A stretch of DNA of 64,000 bases from Thalassospira profundimaris (GCF_003326795.1 NZ_JPWI01000002.1:124001-188000); one strand, 5' to 3'; shown: positions 1-10,116, counted from the stretch's first letter. A program made the numbers and translations. The notes: generated from the sequence alone by a model not told the origin.

Positions 1-138
1 TGTTGGAACTTCTTCTTCAAAACCGCATCTGCAATTCTTATATTCCCAACATTGCTGACGTGGTGGGTCAACCCGTCGCACCGAGGGCCGACAGACAACA
101 AAAACAGACCCCGGTTTTGGAGAGTGAGAGGATCAGCC
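1..138. other. Left-edge leader of the diguanylate cyclase
   Basis: No gene is supported here. A TTG at 52 is in frame with the downstream cyclase but has no ribosome-binding site. GAGAGG at 126-131 sits 7 nt before a TTG at 139, which is the better start. The first bases could be the promoter region or the tail of a gene outside the window. Confidence 0.4.
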
Positions 139-1809
139 TTGGCTAAGGTCTTTGAGGTCGGAATCCGTGTGCAAGTTGCACTGGCAACCGCGCTTTTGGT
201 TGTTGGTTTGGCGGCGCTGATGAGCTTTGTCATCAGCAAGCGCTCTGGGGCGGATTTGCAAAACCAGATTGGCATCGGGGTTTCTGATATTGCGCTTCAG
301 ATGGCTGACGAGCTTGACCGTACGATGTGGACACACCGTGGCGAGGTTTCTGTTCTCAGCACATTACGCGTATTGCGCGAGATGCAGGACGTCCGCGAAA
401 TCAGTTCTATTATCAACCGGTTACGCCATGAAATTCCTATATTTACCTGGATCGGTGTGCTGGATCGCGACGGCACGGTAGTTGCCGCGACGAATGATCT
501 GCTGGTTGGGGCCAATATCGCCCAGCGCCCGGTTTTCCAATATGGCAAAAATGGTCAGTTCATCGGCGATGTTCACGATGCCAAACTGCTTGCCGAAAAA
601 TTCCCGCTTTATAATGGCGAACCGATCCAGTTCGTTGATATCGCCGTCCCACTTGTCAATGACAGTGGCGAATTCACCGGTGTTCTTGCCACCCATCTGA
701 GCTGGGAATGGGCCGATGCCGTCCGCAAGTCCCTGTTTAGCGGACAGGGCATTCATCAGAATGTCGATATCTTTGTGATCTCGCAGGATGGGACGGTGCT
801 TTTGGGGGGTGATGGCAATCTGGTTGGTTCCAAGCTTTCCCTGGATGCGTTGAGTGAAGCACAGAGTAAGCATATTGGTTGGAAAATAAGCACTTGGTCT
901 GACGGGAAAGAATATCTGACCGGTTATGCCCCGGCAGACGGGCATCTCGATTACAAAGGACTGAGCTGGTCCATTCTTGTTCGACAGCATGTCGAGGACG
1001 CTTTGGCGCCAGTCTATGACTTGCGCCGCGATATTCTGTTGTGGGGATTGCTTCTGGCTTTGGTCTTTAGCGCCATTGCATGGTGGGCTGCGGGATTTCT
1101 GGTCGGGCCTATTGGCAAGATGGTCGATGGCATCGAAGCCATGAAGCGTGGCGAAATCAGCAATCTTCCCGATGTGCGCGGGGCACGGGAAATCAACATT
1201 CTATCAAAAAACTTGCAGGCACTATTGACCAAGCTGACCGAAAAAGATGCCGCACTTGGTGAAATGAAACGTATTGCACACCATGACAAACTGACCGGTC
1301 TGGGCAACCGGTTGGCACTTGATGTCTATTTCGAGCATGCAGTTGCGCGTGCGGACCGCAAGGGGGCCGAGATCGCGGTTCTGATGCTTGATCTTGATGA
1401 CTTCAAGCCGATCAATGACCGGTTTGGTCACGCCGCAGGCGATGATGTCCTGCGCGAGGTCGCAAAACGCCTGCGCCGTTGTGTGCGCGGTGGTGATCTG
1501 GTGGCACGGCTGGGCGGTGACGAGATGGTGCTGGTTTGCCATATCGACCAGAATGGCAAGGAGGAAGCCGCCATACTGGCCGAGCGCATCCTTCATGAAA
1601 TTCTGATGCCGTTCATTACCGGCGGGAACCGTGTTTCGATCAGTATGAGCATCGGTATTGCACTATATCCCAATGACAGCCGCGAACCTGAGCAGCTTCT
1701 GGAACATGCCGATGCGGCACTTTATGCCGCCAAGGCGCGGGGCAAGAACGGATACATCGTGTTTTCCGATATCGAAGACCTGACAGACAATTCGTCGTCC
1801 TGCGCATAA
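139..1809 (+). CDS. Membrane diguanylate cyclase with periplasmic Cache-type sensor
   Basis: Predicted to make cyclic di-GMP from two GTP at the inner membrane in response to an extracellular ligand. The 556-residue protein has a membrane segment near residues 12-32, a periplasmic region of about 265 residues that resembles a double-Cache sensor, a second membrane segment near 299-322, a HAMP-like linker and a C-terminal GGDEF domain beginning near DKLTGLGNR. The signature reads GGDEM (about residue 459) instead of GGDEF. An RGGD inhibitory site lies exactly five residues upstream, so product feedback looks intact. The start is a TTG with GAGAGG 7 nt before it; a TTG at 52 would add 29 residues. 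The family is clear; the ligand is unknown. Confidence 0.88.
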   Translation: MAKVFEVGIRVQVALATALLVVGLAALMSFVISKRSGADLQNQIGIGVSDIALQMADELDRTMWTHRGEVSVLSTLRVLREMQDVREISSIINRLRHEIPIFTWIGVLDRDGTVVAATNDLLVGANIAQRPVFQYGKNGQFIGDVHDAKLLAEKFPLYNGEPIQFVDIAVPLVNDSGEFTGVLATHLSWEWADAVRKSLFSGQGIHQNVDIFVISQDGTVLLGGDGNLVGSKLSLDALSEAQSKHIGWKISTWSDGKEYLTGYAPADGHLDYKGLSWSILVRQHVEDALAPVYDLRRDILLWGLLLALVFSAIAWWAAGFLVGPIGKMVDGIEAMKRGEISNLPDVRGAREINILSKNLQALLTKLTEKDAALGEMKRIAHHDKLTGLGNRLALDVYFEHAVARADRKGAEIAVLMLDLDDFKPINDRFGHAAGDDVLREVAKRLRRCVRGGDLVARLGGDEMVLVCHIDQNGKEEAAILAERILHEILMPFITGGNRVSISMSIGIALYPNDSREPEQLLEHADAALYAAKARGKNGYIVFSDIEDLTDNSSSCA

Positions 1810-1907
1810 TCGAGTGACTGTTTGGTCTAAAGGTCGCGGGTGGTTGCGGCCAATGCAACTAGAACAGGTTTCTTGACTTTGGTTCAGGGCGTCGTAATAA
1901 GCATTTC

Positions 1908-2657
1908 ATGACAGTTTCATCAGAAAAAGATCTCGACCATCTGCGTCGGATCGGCCGAATTTGCGCGCGCGCCCGCGACGTGATGGGGGCCGCCGTTGTT
2001 CCCGGTATTACAACCGCGGAACTTGATCACATCGGTCGTAAAATCCTTGAAGATGCGGGCGCTGTTTCCGCACCTGAGGCCGAATACAAGTTTCCGGGGG
2101 CGACCTGTATCAGTGTGAACGAAGCCGTGGCACACGGCATTCCCGGTGATCAGGTTCTGGCTGATGGCGATCTGGTTAATATCGACGTATCGGCATCGCT
2201 TGACGGATATTTTTCCGATACCGGTGCCAGCTTCATTTGCGGCACGCCAAAGCCTGAAATCGTCAAGCTGTGTGAAGATGGCAAAAAGGCAATGTGGGCG
2301 GGCATCAAGGTCGTACGCGACAAGGCCCCGATCCGCGAAATCGGTCTTAAGATCGAGAGCTTTGCCCGCAAGGGCGGCTATACCCTGATCCGTAACCTTG
2401 CCAGCCATGGCATTGGCAAATCCCTGCATGAACATCCCCATACCATTCCGACCTGGGATGATCCCAAGGAACGCCGCTCGCTTAAAAAAGGGCAGGTGAT
2501 CACAATCGAACCGTTCCTGTCCTATGGTGCGAAATGGGCGCTGGACGGAGATGACGGCTGGACATTGTTTGCCGATACCGGCGATGCCACTGTTCAGTAT
2601 GAACATACCCTTGTCGTGACCGATAAGGGTTATGAGATCATGACGCTGGGCGGATAA
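1908..2657 (+). CDS. map: Type I methionine aminopeptidase
   Basis: Removes the initiator methionine from new proteins in the cytosol. The 249-residue length fits bacterial type Ia enzymes. The five metal ligands are all visible: D93, D104, H167, E201 and E232, in the contexts NIDVS, FSDTG, SHGIG, TIEPF and YEHT. It stands alone on the + strand, about 100 nt after the cyclase and followed by a strong bidirectional terminator shared with the convergent malate synthase gene. No rpsB or other ribosomal gene is next to it. Nothing looks degraded. Confidence 0.96.
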   Translation: MTVSSEKDLDHLRRIGRICARARDVMGAAVVPGITTAELDHIGRKILEDAGAVSAPEAEYKFPGATCISVNEAVAHGIPGDQVLADGDLVNIDVSASLDGYFSDTGASFICGTPKPEIVKLCEDGKKAMWAGIKVVRDKAPIREIGLKIESFARKGGYTLIRNLASHGIGKSLHEHPHTIPTWDDPKERRSLKKGQVITIEPFLSYGAKWALDGDDGWTLFADTGDATVQYEHTLVVTDKGYEIMTLGG

Positions 2658-2702
2658 GAGAGTCAGGAATGCTGCGATTCATGTTGCAGCATATTTTGCA
2701 GC

Positions 2703-2740
2703 AAAAAAAAGCCGCCCGAATGATCCGGGCGGCTTTTATT
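2703..2740. terminator. Bidirectional terminator between map and glcB
   Basis: A 9-bp stem, AGCCGCCCG at 2710-2718 with CGGGCGGCT at 2726-2734, is flanked by an A run on the left and a T run on the right. It can therefore stop transcripts of both convergent genes. Confidence 0.9.
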
Positions 2741-2764
2741 TTTGGTTGATCTATAGCTGGTTGC

Positions 2765-4957
2765 TTATGCGCCGTATTTCGCCTTGGCTTCGCGGCGGCG
2801 GGCATGCAGGACCGGCTCGGTATAGCCGTTTGGCTGTTCGCGACCCTTGAAGACCAGATCACAGGCCGCTGCAAAGGCAACACTGTCATCAAAGTTCGGG
2901 GCCATGTTGCGATAGGTCGGATCGCCAGCATTCTGTTTGTCAACGACGGCTGCCATGCGCTTCATGGTTTCCATCACCTGTTCTTCGGTGCACAGGCCAT
3001 GATGGAGCCAGTTTGCAATATGCTGGCTTGAAATACGAAGCGTCGCGCGGTCTTCCATCAGGCCGACATCATTGATATCGGGCACCTTGGAGCAACCCAC
3101 GCCGCTATCGATCCAGCGCACAACATAACCGAGGATACCCTGGGCGTTGTTATCCAGTTCTTCCTGAATTTCGCTTGGCATCGGTTTGGTGTCACCCATG
3201 CGCGGGATCGCCAGAATGTCATCAAGGCTTGCGCGTTCACGTTTGCCGATCTCGTCCTGTACGGCGCGCACATCAATCTGGTGATAATGCATGACATGCA
3301 GGGTTGCGGCCGTCGGGGACGGAACCCATGCACAGTTGGCACCGGCTTTCGGATGGCCGATTTTGGCAACCATCATTTCCGCCATACGGTCCGGCTTGGC
3401 CCACATGCCTTTACCGATCTGGGCAATGCCCTTCATGCCGCATTCCAGACCGACATCAACGTTCCAGTTTTCATAAGCCGAAATCCAGTACTGGTCTTTC
3501 ATGGCTTCCTTGCGGACAACCGGACCAGCTTCCATGCTGGTGTGGATTTCATCACCGGTACGATCAAGGAAGCCGGTATTGATGAAGACAACGCGGTCTT
3601 TTGCAGCACGGATGCATTCCTTGAGGTTCACCGTCGTGCGGCGTTCCTCGTCCATGATGCCGACCTTAAGGGTGTTTTCCGGAACATTGATCGCACCTTC
3701 GACAAAGGCAAACAGATCATTGGTCAGGGCGACTTCCTCGGGGCCGTGCATTTTCGGCTTTACGATATAGACGCTGCCATGGCGGGAGTTGGAAAGCTCG
3801 TTCTTGCCTTCCACATCATGCTTGGAAATCAGGCCGGTGATCATGGCATCAAGGAAGCCCTCGGGGACTTCATTGCCATTGGCATCAAGCACCGCATCCG
3901 AGGTCATCAGATGGCCGACGTTACGTACCAGCATAAGGCTGCGTCCCGGAAGAACGACTTCGTTGCCGTCAAATCCCTGATAGGAACGGTCTGCATTCAG
4001 GCGACGGGTAACCGTCTTGCCACCTTTTTCGAATTTTTCTTCAAGCGTGCCTTTCATCAGGCCAAGCCAGTTGCGATAGACAAGGGTCTTGTCTTCGGCA
4101 TCAACGGCGGCGACTGAATCCTCGCAATCCTGAATGGTTGTCAGTGCAGATTCGAGAATGACATCGCAAACACCCGCAGCATGTTCCTTGCCAATCGGAT
4201 GGGTCGGATCAATGCGGATTTCGATGTGAAGGCCGTGATTGCGCAGAAGGATTTCCGCAAGCGCACCGCTCTTTTCGTTATAACCAATGAACTGTGATGG
4301 CTGTGCGAGCGCACTTTCGCTGCCATCAGTCAGGGTCACGACCAGCGTCCACCAACCCGATCCGTCTTCGCGGACTTCGTATTTTGCGGCATCGGCATGT
4401 TTTCCGCTGGCAAGCGGCACTGCCTTGTCGAGGAAGTCCGCCGCATAGGCCACAACAGCAGCACCACGTTTCGGATTAAAGCCCTTGGTCTTTTCCTTGC
4501 CATCGGCATCATCGATCACATCGGTGCCATAGAGCGCATCATAAAGGCTGCCCCAGCGCGCATTGGCTGCATTGAGTGCGTAGCGTGCATTCATCACCGG
4601 CACAACAAGCTGCGGTCCGGCAACGCGGGCAATTTCCGGATCAACATTGGTGGTGCCGATATAGAAATCATCACCTTCCGGAAGCAGATAACCGATCTCG
4701 GTCAGGAATTCCTTATAGGCGGCCGGGTCGCGGGCCTGATCCTGACGTGACAGGTGCCATTCGTCGATCTTTGCCTGAAGTTCGTCGCGCTTTGCCAGCA
4801 GCGCCTTGTTGCGCGGGCCAAGCTCGGTGACGAGTTTTTCAAACGATGCCCAGAACTGATCGGCATTGATCCCGGTTCCGGGAATGATTTCATTGGCAAC
4901 CAGATCATGCAAAACCGTTGCAATCTGAAGGCCGCCTTTTTGAATACGTTGGGTCAT
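2765..4957 (-). CDS. glcB: Malate synthase G
   Basis: Condenses glyoxylate with acetyl-CoA to malate in the glyoxylate/glycolate pathway. The whole protein matches the monomeric G isoform of about 720-730 residues (730 here), with typical blocks such as [25 protein letters not shown] and [20 protein letters not shown], and a C-terminal domain around [14 protein letters not shown]. The frame opens 24 codons further upstream, but the ATG at 4957 gives the canonical [10 protein letters not shown] start and has GAGAG just before it. No isocitrate lyase is nearby. An inverted repeat in the upstream region may be regulatory. Confidence 0.96.
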   Translation of the reverse strand: MTQRIQKGGLQIATVLHDLVANEIIPGTGINADQFWASFEKLVTELGPRNKALLAKRDELQAKIDEWHLSRQDQARDPAAYKEFLTEIGYLLPEGDDFYIGTTNVDPEIARVAGPQLVVPVMNARYALNAANARWGSLYDALYGTDVIDDADGKEKTKGFNPKRGAAVVAYAADFLDKAVPLASGKHADAAKYEVREDGSGWWTLVVTLTDGSESALAQPSQFIGYNEKSGALAEILLRNHGLHIEIRIDPTHPIGKEHAAGVCDVILESALTTIQDCEDSVAAVDAEDKTLVYRNWLGLMKGTLEEKFEKGGKTVTRRLNADRSYQGFDGNEVVLPGRSLMLVRNVGHLMTSDAVLDANGNEVPEGFLDAMITGLISKHDVEGKNELSNSRHGSVYIVKPKMHGPEEVALTNDLFAFVEGAINVPENTLKVGIMDEERRTTVNLKECIRAAKDRVVFINTGFLDRTGDEIHTSMEAGPVVRKEAMKDQYWISAYENWNVDVGLECGMKGIAQIGKGMWAKPDRMAEMMVAKIGHPKAGANCAWVPSPTAATLHVMHYHQIDVRAVQDEIGKRERASLDDILAIPRMGDTKPMPSEIQEELDNNAQGILGYVVRWIDSGVGCSKVPDINDVGLMEDRATLRISSQHIANWLHHGLCTEEQVMETMKRMAAVVDKQNAGDPTYRNMAPNFDDSVAFAAACDLVFKGREQPNGYTEPVLHARRREAKAKYGA

Positions 4958-5109
4958 GTTTTCTCTCACCAGACTTGGAACCGCCGCGGGTGTGGGTGTC
5001 TGTCCGAATATGGGCGACATCCTCGTCACGTCTCCGCGCTTTCATTTGCCACAACATATGGGTTGAATCCCCGATGGGTCCACAGTCGGTTTTATTATTT
5101 TGGGATGTT

Positions 5110-5124
5110 TTCCGTATTATGGAA
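5110..5124. promoter_or_regulatory. Inverted repeat upstream of glcB
   Basis: TTCC-N7-GGAA forms an imperfect palindrome about 155 nt upstream of the glcB start, in the 230-nt non-coding stretch before the next gene. It could be an operator or part of a promoter; the factor is not recognisable. Confidence 0.25.
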
Positions 5125-5187
5125 TTAAACCCGGTACGGATTTGTGCATCCATGCCGGGATCAAAGACATCATATCAGGTGATGGCA

Positions 5188-6624
5188 TCAGCCGCGCGGT
5201 TTGTCTGAACCGGTATCATCCTGCTCGTTTTTATCTGCAACACCAGTTGCTTGCACTTGTCCGTCAACCGGTACTTGTCCGATGTCATCAGGATGCGCGG
5301 TGCCATCCGGTGTCATCATCCCGGCGATTTCATCGGCATCCAACGTCTGGTTTCCCGGTATGCTGCCATCCGGTTCGATATGGCCCGGATCATCGGTGAT
5401 CGGGGATAATTCAAACGCCATCGGCGTTGTGCGTGGTACGGCAACGAACTGTCCCTGTTCCTCGATACTGATGCGACGGCCAAAGCCGGCACGATAGATC
5501 GCGAAACTTGCGACGCAGACACCGATGATTGCAAAGAATACCGGAAGCGCCCACGGGCCCATCTGCCCGATGGCACTGGCACCCAAAAGTGGGCCGGTGG
5601 CGGCCGACGCACCATAAATAATCAGGAGACCACCCGATGCCGGGACGATGTCCTCGGGTTCGAGATAGTCGTTCACATAGGCCACAGCCAATCCATAGAT
5701 CGGCATGATGAAGACGCCGGTGATCCCGCCCCAGAGTGTCAGGTTGTTTCTGATCATCTCCGGGGCTGCCAGTGGCAGAAGACCACAAATCGCCAGTCCG
5801 AGCAAAACCACGATCATCACATACTGGCGCGGCACCATGTCCGATATCTTGCCAATCGGGAACTGCATGATCATGCCGCCCAGAATGACAAAGAACATGA
5901 AATAGGCAACATCCTGTGTCGGCAGACCAAGGTCGGCGGCAAAGACCGGACCGACACCATAAACCGCGCCCGACAGGACGCCAGCACCCGACGCGGCAAC
6001 AAAGCCAAGCGGGGAAATATTGTAAAGGCGACGGAATGTCATGCGCTCGCCACTGACTGCGGTCGGCGGTGGTTGACGGGTCAGGGCAAGCGGCACCAAA
6101 GACAGCGACAGCAAGACCGAGGCGACGGTAAACAGCTCAAAGCTGTCAATTGGCGAGACATTGAGCAACAACTGACCAATCGCAAGCCCGCCAAGTGATA
6201 CCGTCATGTATATGGCAATTGTGCCGCCGCGTGACGTGTTATCAGCCTGCGCATTCAGCCAGCTTTCAATCACCAGATACAGGCCCGATACACAAAGACC
6301 GGTTAATGCGCGAAACAGCGACCACGTAATCGGATCAACGATGACTGCATGCAGCAATGTAATAGCTGAACCGGTTGATGCCAGCGCGGCAAATGTCCTG
6401 ATATGTCCCACCCGGTTGACAAGACTGGCACCCCAGACGATTCCGGCAACAAACCCGATATAATAGGATGCCATGATGATACCGGTGAAGATCGGTGCGA
6501 ATCCTTCGGACGAGGCGCGCAGAGCCAAAAGTGATGATTGCAGTGACGCACCACTATTAAGCGCAAATGCCGCAAATAATGTGGCTGACAGTGCAATGAT
6601 CAGTGCGACCGGCGAGCGCGGCAT
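5188..6624 (-). CDS. MFS transporter (YcaD-like)
   Basis: A major facilitator superfamily carrier of 478 residues with about 12 membrane segments. The first half contains GASLVNRVGHIRTF, resembling the loop 2-3 motif of the family, and FRALTGLCVSGLYLVIES, which recalls the YcaD/UMF-type group. The last roughly 95 residues are hydrophilic and acidic and extend past the usual end. The start at 6624 has GAGG 6 nt upstream; the open frame extends 24 codons more without a site. It is divergent from the TRAP transporter genes across a 437-nt gap. The substrate cannot be told from sequence. Confidence 0.82.
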   Translation of the reverse strand: MPRSPVALIIALSATLFAAFALNSGASLQSSLLALRASSEGFAPIFTGIIMASYYIGFVAGIVWGASLVNRVGHIRTFAALASTGSAITLLHAVIVDPITWSLFRALTGLCVSGLYLVIESWLNAQADNTSRGGTIAIYMTVSLGGLAIGQLLLNVSPIDSFELFTVASVLLSLSLVPLALTRQPPPTAVSGERMTFRRLYNISPLGFVAASGAGVLSGAVYGVGPVFAADLGLPTQDVAYFMFFVILGGMIMQFPIGKISDMVPRQYVMIVVLLGLAICGLLPLAAPEMIRNNLTLWGGITGVFIMPIYGLAVAYVNDYLEPEDIVPASGGLLIIYGASAATGPLLGASAIGQMGPWALPVFFAIIGVCVASFAIYRAGFGRRISIEEQGQFVAVPRTTPMAFELSPITDDPGHIEPDGSIPGNQTLDADEIAGMMTPDGTAHPDDIGQVPVDGQVQATGVADKNEQDDTGSDKPRG

Positions 6625-7061
6625 GGCATCCTCGTCTGAGTTTTGTGGGGTAATGATACCCTGCGGTATGGGTGCAAAGCATGTCAATCCAAACAAGCCG
6701 TTGAGGCAAAAGGATTGTCATCCATTTTGGAGCTAACGTTGGCTTGCACAATAAGTTCCCGTGCAAATTCATCGCATCCTTTAAGCGCGAAGCCTAACCG
6801 CGAACAGTGCCTGTTTTGCGCAACTGGCATGTGAAATGCGGACTGCTTGGTGGTCAATCAATGGACGGTCATGCCAACAAGCTGCTTGACCTTGACGCGA
6901 TTGATGCTTTCTATGACCGGGAATTTGGTTCTTTTTGCCAAAACCATCCCGAAACCGGGCTGGATTTTGCGCGATTTCGTCACCAGCGAAACGGTTCACC
7001 TTCAAGTTCGGCAGTCAAAGCCGACCGGTGGATCACCATACGAGGGGAGGAAACCTTGAAA
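6625..7061. other. Divergent intergenic region between MFS and TRAP genes
   Basis: 437 nt without a convincing gene. The frame of the TRAP binding protein stays open back to 6807, but that extension lacks protein-like composition and would bury the signal peptide. Promoters for both divergent genes should lie here; no operator is clear. Confidence 0.5.
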
Positions 7062-8018
7062 ATGAAACGTACTCTTGGCGCTATTGCCGCCGGTGTGATG
7101 GCACTGTCCATGGCGACTGCGGCACAGGCCGAAACCCGTGTAACCCTTAAATCGGCCAAGGCAGCGTCGTCTTATTACCAGATGGCTGCCCAGTTTGCCG
7201 AAGCAATGAAAGTCGGCACCAACGGTGATGTGATCGTCACTGTCGAAGAAAGTCAGGGTTCGGTCCAGAACGTCATGGAAGCCATGGTGCGTCCGGGCAA
7301 TTATGTGTTTACCTCCCCGCCCGGTCTGGTCGGTCTGGCACAGGCTGCCAAAGGCCCGTTCAAGGACCGCCCGGCTGAAAAATTCGCCGGTGTCCGTGCT
7401 CTGTTCCCGATCCCGTCCCTGACCATGCATTTTGTGATGCGCGCAGATTCCGGCGTAACCGATTTCCCGGGTCTTGAGGGCAAAACCATTCTGCTTGGCA
7501 AGGGATCCTTCGGTGCAAGCGAAGGTGAAAAATACCTCAAGCTGTTTGGTCTTGAAGGCAAGGTCAATCTGGCAGATGCCGAACTGTCGAACGCCGTTGC
7601 TGCGCTTAAAAATGGTCAGATTGACGGTTTCGTCACGGCGGGCTCCTGGCCTGCACCGAACGTCATCGAAGCGGCGGCCGGCACAGATGTAAATGTTCTG
7701 TCGCTATCTGACGAACAGCTTGCCCTGACCAAACGCGACAAGACGGTTATTCCGGCAGGTACCTATTCCAATCAGGATCAGGACATCACCACGGCGTCGC
7801 TTTCGGTTGTTGCCTTTGCAACCGACCAGATGGATGACGATACTGCCTATCAGCTAACCCGGACCTTCTGGGAACAGAAAGCCAAAATGGGTGAAAGCTC
7901 TTCCTGGTGGAATGGTGTTGCGCCGGAAATGCTTGCCAATATTACCGGCAAAATCCACGCAGGTGCCCTGCGTTACTATGCCGAGGCAGGCTTCCCGATC
8001 CGTGACGATCAGCGCTAG
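7062..8018 (+). CDS. TAXI-family TRAP transporter solute-binding protein
   Basis: Periplasmic receptor of a tripartite ATP-independent periplasmic transporter. The 318-residue protein opens with a Sec signal peptide (hydrophobic core from about residue 6, likely cut after AQA near residue 24). It then has the TAXI pattern: a KSAKAASSYYQMAAQFAEAM block near the start, GSFGASEGEKYLKLFGL in the middle and an alanine-glycine rich hinge. GAGGGGAGG lies at 7042-7050; both the ATG at 7062 and a TTG at 7056 are possible starts. The fused membrane component follows after 73 nt. TAXI receptors often bind glutamate or other organic acids, but the ligand here is unknown. Confidence 0.9.
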   Translation: MKRTLGAIAAGVMALSMATAAQAETRVTLKSAKAASSYYQMAAQFAEAMKVGTNGDVIVTVEESQGSVQNVMEAMVRPGNYVFTSPPGLVGLAQAAKGPFKDRPAEKFAGVRALFPIPSLTMHFVMRADSGVTDFPGLEGKTILLGKGSFGASEGEKYLKLFGLEGKVNLADAELSNAVAALKNGQIDGFVTAGSWPAPNVIEAAAGTDVNVLSLSDEQLALTKRDKTVIPAGTYSNQDQDITTASLSVVAFATDQMDDDTAYQLTRTFWEQKAKMGESSSWWNGVAPEMLANITGKIHAGALRYYAEAGFPIRDDQR

Positions 8019-8042
8019 GACCTGATCTTATCGCATATGACA

Positions 8043-8064
8043 GGCCCGGCAGTCTTGCCGGGCC
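8043..8064 (+). terminator. Attenuator-like hairpin between binding protein and permease
   Basis: A perfect 9-bp stem, GGCCCGGCA with TGCCGGGCC and a 4-nt loop, is followed by ATTCTTTATC. The weak T tract suggests partial termination, which would give more binding protein than permease. Confidence 0.6.
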
Positions 8065-8091
8065 ATTCTTTATCAAACGTACTGAATAAAC

Positions 8092-9858
8092 ATGTCGGCC
8101 ATTTCTCGCCCCTTCTGGATTACCCTTGGTGCAATCTCGATTGCATTTCATCTCTGGCTGATTTTTTCCGGCCTTGTTCCCAACCTTGTCAGTCGACCGA
8201 TCCATATGGCGCTTGCCTTGCCATGGGCGCTGATCTTTGTTGCGAAAACACCTGCACAAAAGATTTCGGGCATCATTCTGACCGTGACCGGATTGATTGG
8301 CTGTGGCTGGATCGTGTTCAATCAGTCCGCACTTGGGGATCAGTACGGATTCCTGATGGGCAATGGCCAGATCGCGATGGCTTCGGCACTTCTTCTTATC
8401 GTGCTTGAAATGGCGCGCCGGGCGATTGGATGGCCCTTGCCGCTGGTTGCTGCGATTGCTCTTATTTACGCACTTTACGGCGAATACATTCCCGGCGAGT
8501 TCGGTCATGCCGGTCTTCCGGTCGAAAGCATGCTTGGCACTCTGACCATTGCCGAAGGCGGTCTTTGGGGCAGCCTGACCGGTGTTTCGGTCAGCATCGT
8601 CGCGATCTTTGTAATTTTTGGTGCCGTCCTGAATGCCGGTGAAGCCGGGCAGGGCTTCATGAATGTTGCCGGTGCGGCGGCCGGACGCCTTAAGGGTGGT
8701 GCGGCCAAGGTATCGGTGGTGTCATCGGCATTGTTCGGGTCCATATCGGGATCGGCATCGGCCAATGTGGCATCGACCGGGGCAATTACCCTTCCTGCGA
8801 TGACCAGGCTTGGTTATCCCAAACGTCTTGCAGCTGCGGTCGAGGCCGTTGCGTCATCGGGTGGCCAGATCATGCCGCCACTGATGGGGGCAGGTGCCTT
8901 TGTGATGGTCGAGCTGACCGGACGCCCCTATGTCGATATCATGGTGGCGGCGATCCTGCCGGCGATCCTTTATTTTCTGGCCGTCTGGGTCGGGATTAAT
9001 GCCTTTGCCCAGCGCTATGACCTTCCCGGCGTTCCCGAGGAAGATCGCCCGCAAATGCGCGCGGTTGTCATTACGTCCTGTTTCTTCCTCGTCCCCTTTA
9101 CAATCCTGCTGTGGGGGATGTTTGGCGGGGGTTACACACCGCAATATGCTGCATGTCTTGCTTTGATGGCGGGTGCAGCATTGCTGTTCTTTGATGCCGG
9201 ACTGACCTTTGATCTCAACCGTGCAAAAGACCGGTTTACCGATGTTTGCCTGAATGCCGGACGTCAGGTTGCAATGATCGGGTCGATCATTCTGTGTGCC
9301 TCGATTGTCATCGGTGTTCTGGGACTGACCGGGCTTGGGATCAAGATCACCTCGCTTCTGCTTTCTGGGTCAGGCGGCATGTTGTGGCCGGCCTTGTTGC
9401 TGACGGCACTGGCCTGTCTGATCCTTGGGATGGAAGTCCCGACGACGGCGGCCTATGTGATCTGCGTGTCGGTTGCGGGACCGGCCCTGATCGAGCTTGG
9501 GCTTGAACCGCTTCAGGCACATTTGTTTGTGTTCTGGTTTGCGCTGCTTTCAACCATCACGCCGCCGGTCTGCGGGGCCGTGTTCATTGCCGCAGGCATG
9601 GTCGAGGAAAACTGGCTCAAGGTTGCCGGAACGGCGATGGCGCTTGGTGTCGGCCTTTACATCGTGCCTCTGGCGATGATCGCCAACGCATCGCTGATTG
9701 ATCTGGCCAATGATCCGGTCTGGGCCATTGCCGCGGGGCTTAAGGTCGCGGTTGGTTTGACAGCCATATCGTTTGGTTTGATCTCACCACGTGCTGCATT
9801 TGTGCGGATTGCACTGGTCGCGGTTGGCGGGATTGCGATTTTTGCCGCTGGCATCTGA
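8092..9858 (+). CDS. TRAP transporter fused permease (4TM/12TM)
   Basis: Inner-membrane component that moves the substrate delivered by the upstream TAXI receptor, driven by an ion gradient. The 588-residue protein is nearly all membrane segments. Its first part (to about residue 130) matches the small DctQ-like subunit and the rest the large DctM-like subunit, with family blocks GSISGSASANVASTGAIT, GGQIMPPLMGAGAF and LGMEVPTTAAYV. Fused permeases are usual for TAXI systems; this one is at the short end of the range. It shares a transcript with the receptor, separated by a hairpin, and is followed by a strong terminator. No clear ribosome-binding site precedes the ATG. Confidence 0.9.
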   Translation: MSAISRPFWITLGAISIAFHLWLIFSGLVPNLVSRPIHMALALPWALIFVAKTPAQKISGIILTVTGLIGCGWIVFNQSALGDQYGFLMGNGQIAMASALLLIVLEMARRAIGWPLPLVAAIALIYALYGEYIPGEFGHAGLPVESMLGTLTIAEGGLWGSLTGVSVSIVAIFVIFGAVLNAGEAGQGFMNVAGAAAGRLKGGAAKVSVVSSALFGSISGSASANVASTGAITLPAMTRLGYPKRLAAAVEAVASSGGQIMPPLMGAGAFVMVELTGRPYVDIMVAAILPAILYFLAVWVGINAFAQRYDLPGVPEEDRPQMRAVVITSCFFLVPFTILLWGMFGGGYTPQYAACLALMAGAALLFFDAGLTFDLNRAKDRFTDVCLNAGRQVAMIGSIILCASIVIGVLGLTGLGIKITSLLLSGSGGMLWPALLLTALACLILGMEVPTTAAYVICVSVAGPALIELGLEPLQAHLFVFWFALLSTITPPVCGAVFIAAGMVEENWLKVAGTAMALGVGLYIVPLAMIANASLIDLANDPVWAIAAGLKVAVGLTAISFGLISPRAAFVRIALVAVGGIAIFAAGI

Positions 9859-9862
9859 ATGA

Positions 9863-9892
9863 CAAAAGGCCGACATACATGTCGGCCTTTTG
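9863..9892. terminator. Bidirectional terminator after the TRAP operon
   Basis: A long stem (AAAAGGCCGACAT pairing with ATGTCGGCCTTTT) with A and T runs at its ends serves both the TRAP permease on the + strand and the small membrane gene on the - strand. Confidence 0.88.
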
Positions 9893-9924
9893 TTGAATTC
9901 TTTGATTTGAGTGGTGCGGCGGCG

Positions 9925-10116
9925 TTATGCCGACACGCGTCCACTGCGCGGCCCGGCAAATAGCCAGATAATCAGACCAAGGACCGGCAAGACCAGAATA
10001 AGCACGGTCCAGATGACTTTCGATCCGGTGCTGGCACCGCTGCCCATCACATTGACGATGGCCCATACGTCGGCAATCAGAACCAACAGGCCAATAATTC
10101 CACCATACTCAACCAT
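9925..10116 (-). CDS. Small PLDc_N-like membrane protein
   Basis: A 63-residue protein with two membrane segments (about residues 5-25 and 34-54) and the pattern WAIVNV ... W-VLILVLPVLGLIIWLFAGPRSGR, typical of stand-alone proteins with the phospholipase D N-terminal membrane domain. It has no catalytic HKD motif, so it is not a phospholipase. GAGG sits 8 nt before the ATG. Role unknown; such proteins are often stress or envelope associated. It lies alone between the TRAP operon and a flavoprotein gene. Confidence 0.78.
   Translation of the reverse strand: MVEYGGIIGLLVLIADVWAIVNVMGSGASTGSKVIWTVLILVLPVLGLIIWLFAGPRSGRVSA

Noticed and set aside
3281..4117. 278-codon + strand frame opposite glcB
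   Set aside because: Antisense to malate synthase G, with no supporting start or motif.
6807..7061. N-terminal extension of the TAXI binding protein
   Set aside because: It would place 85 unusual residues before a clear signal peptide; GAGGGGAGG supports the later start.
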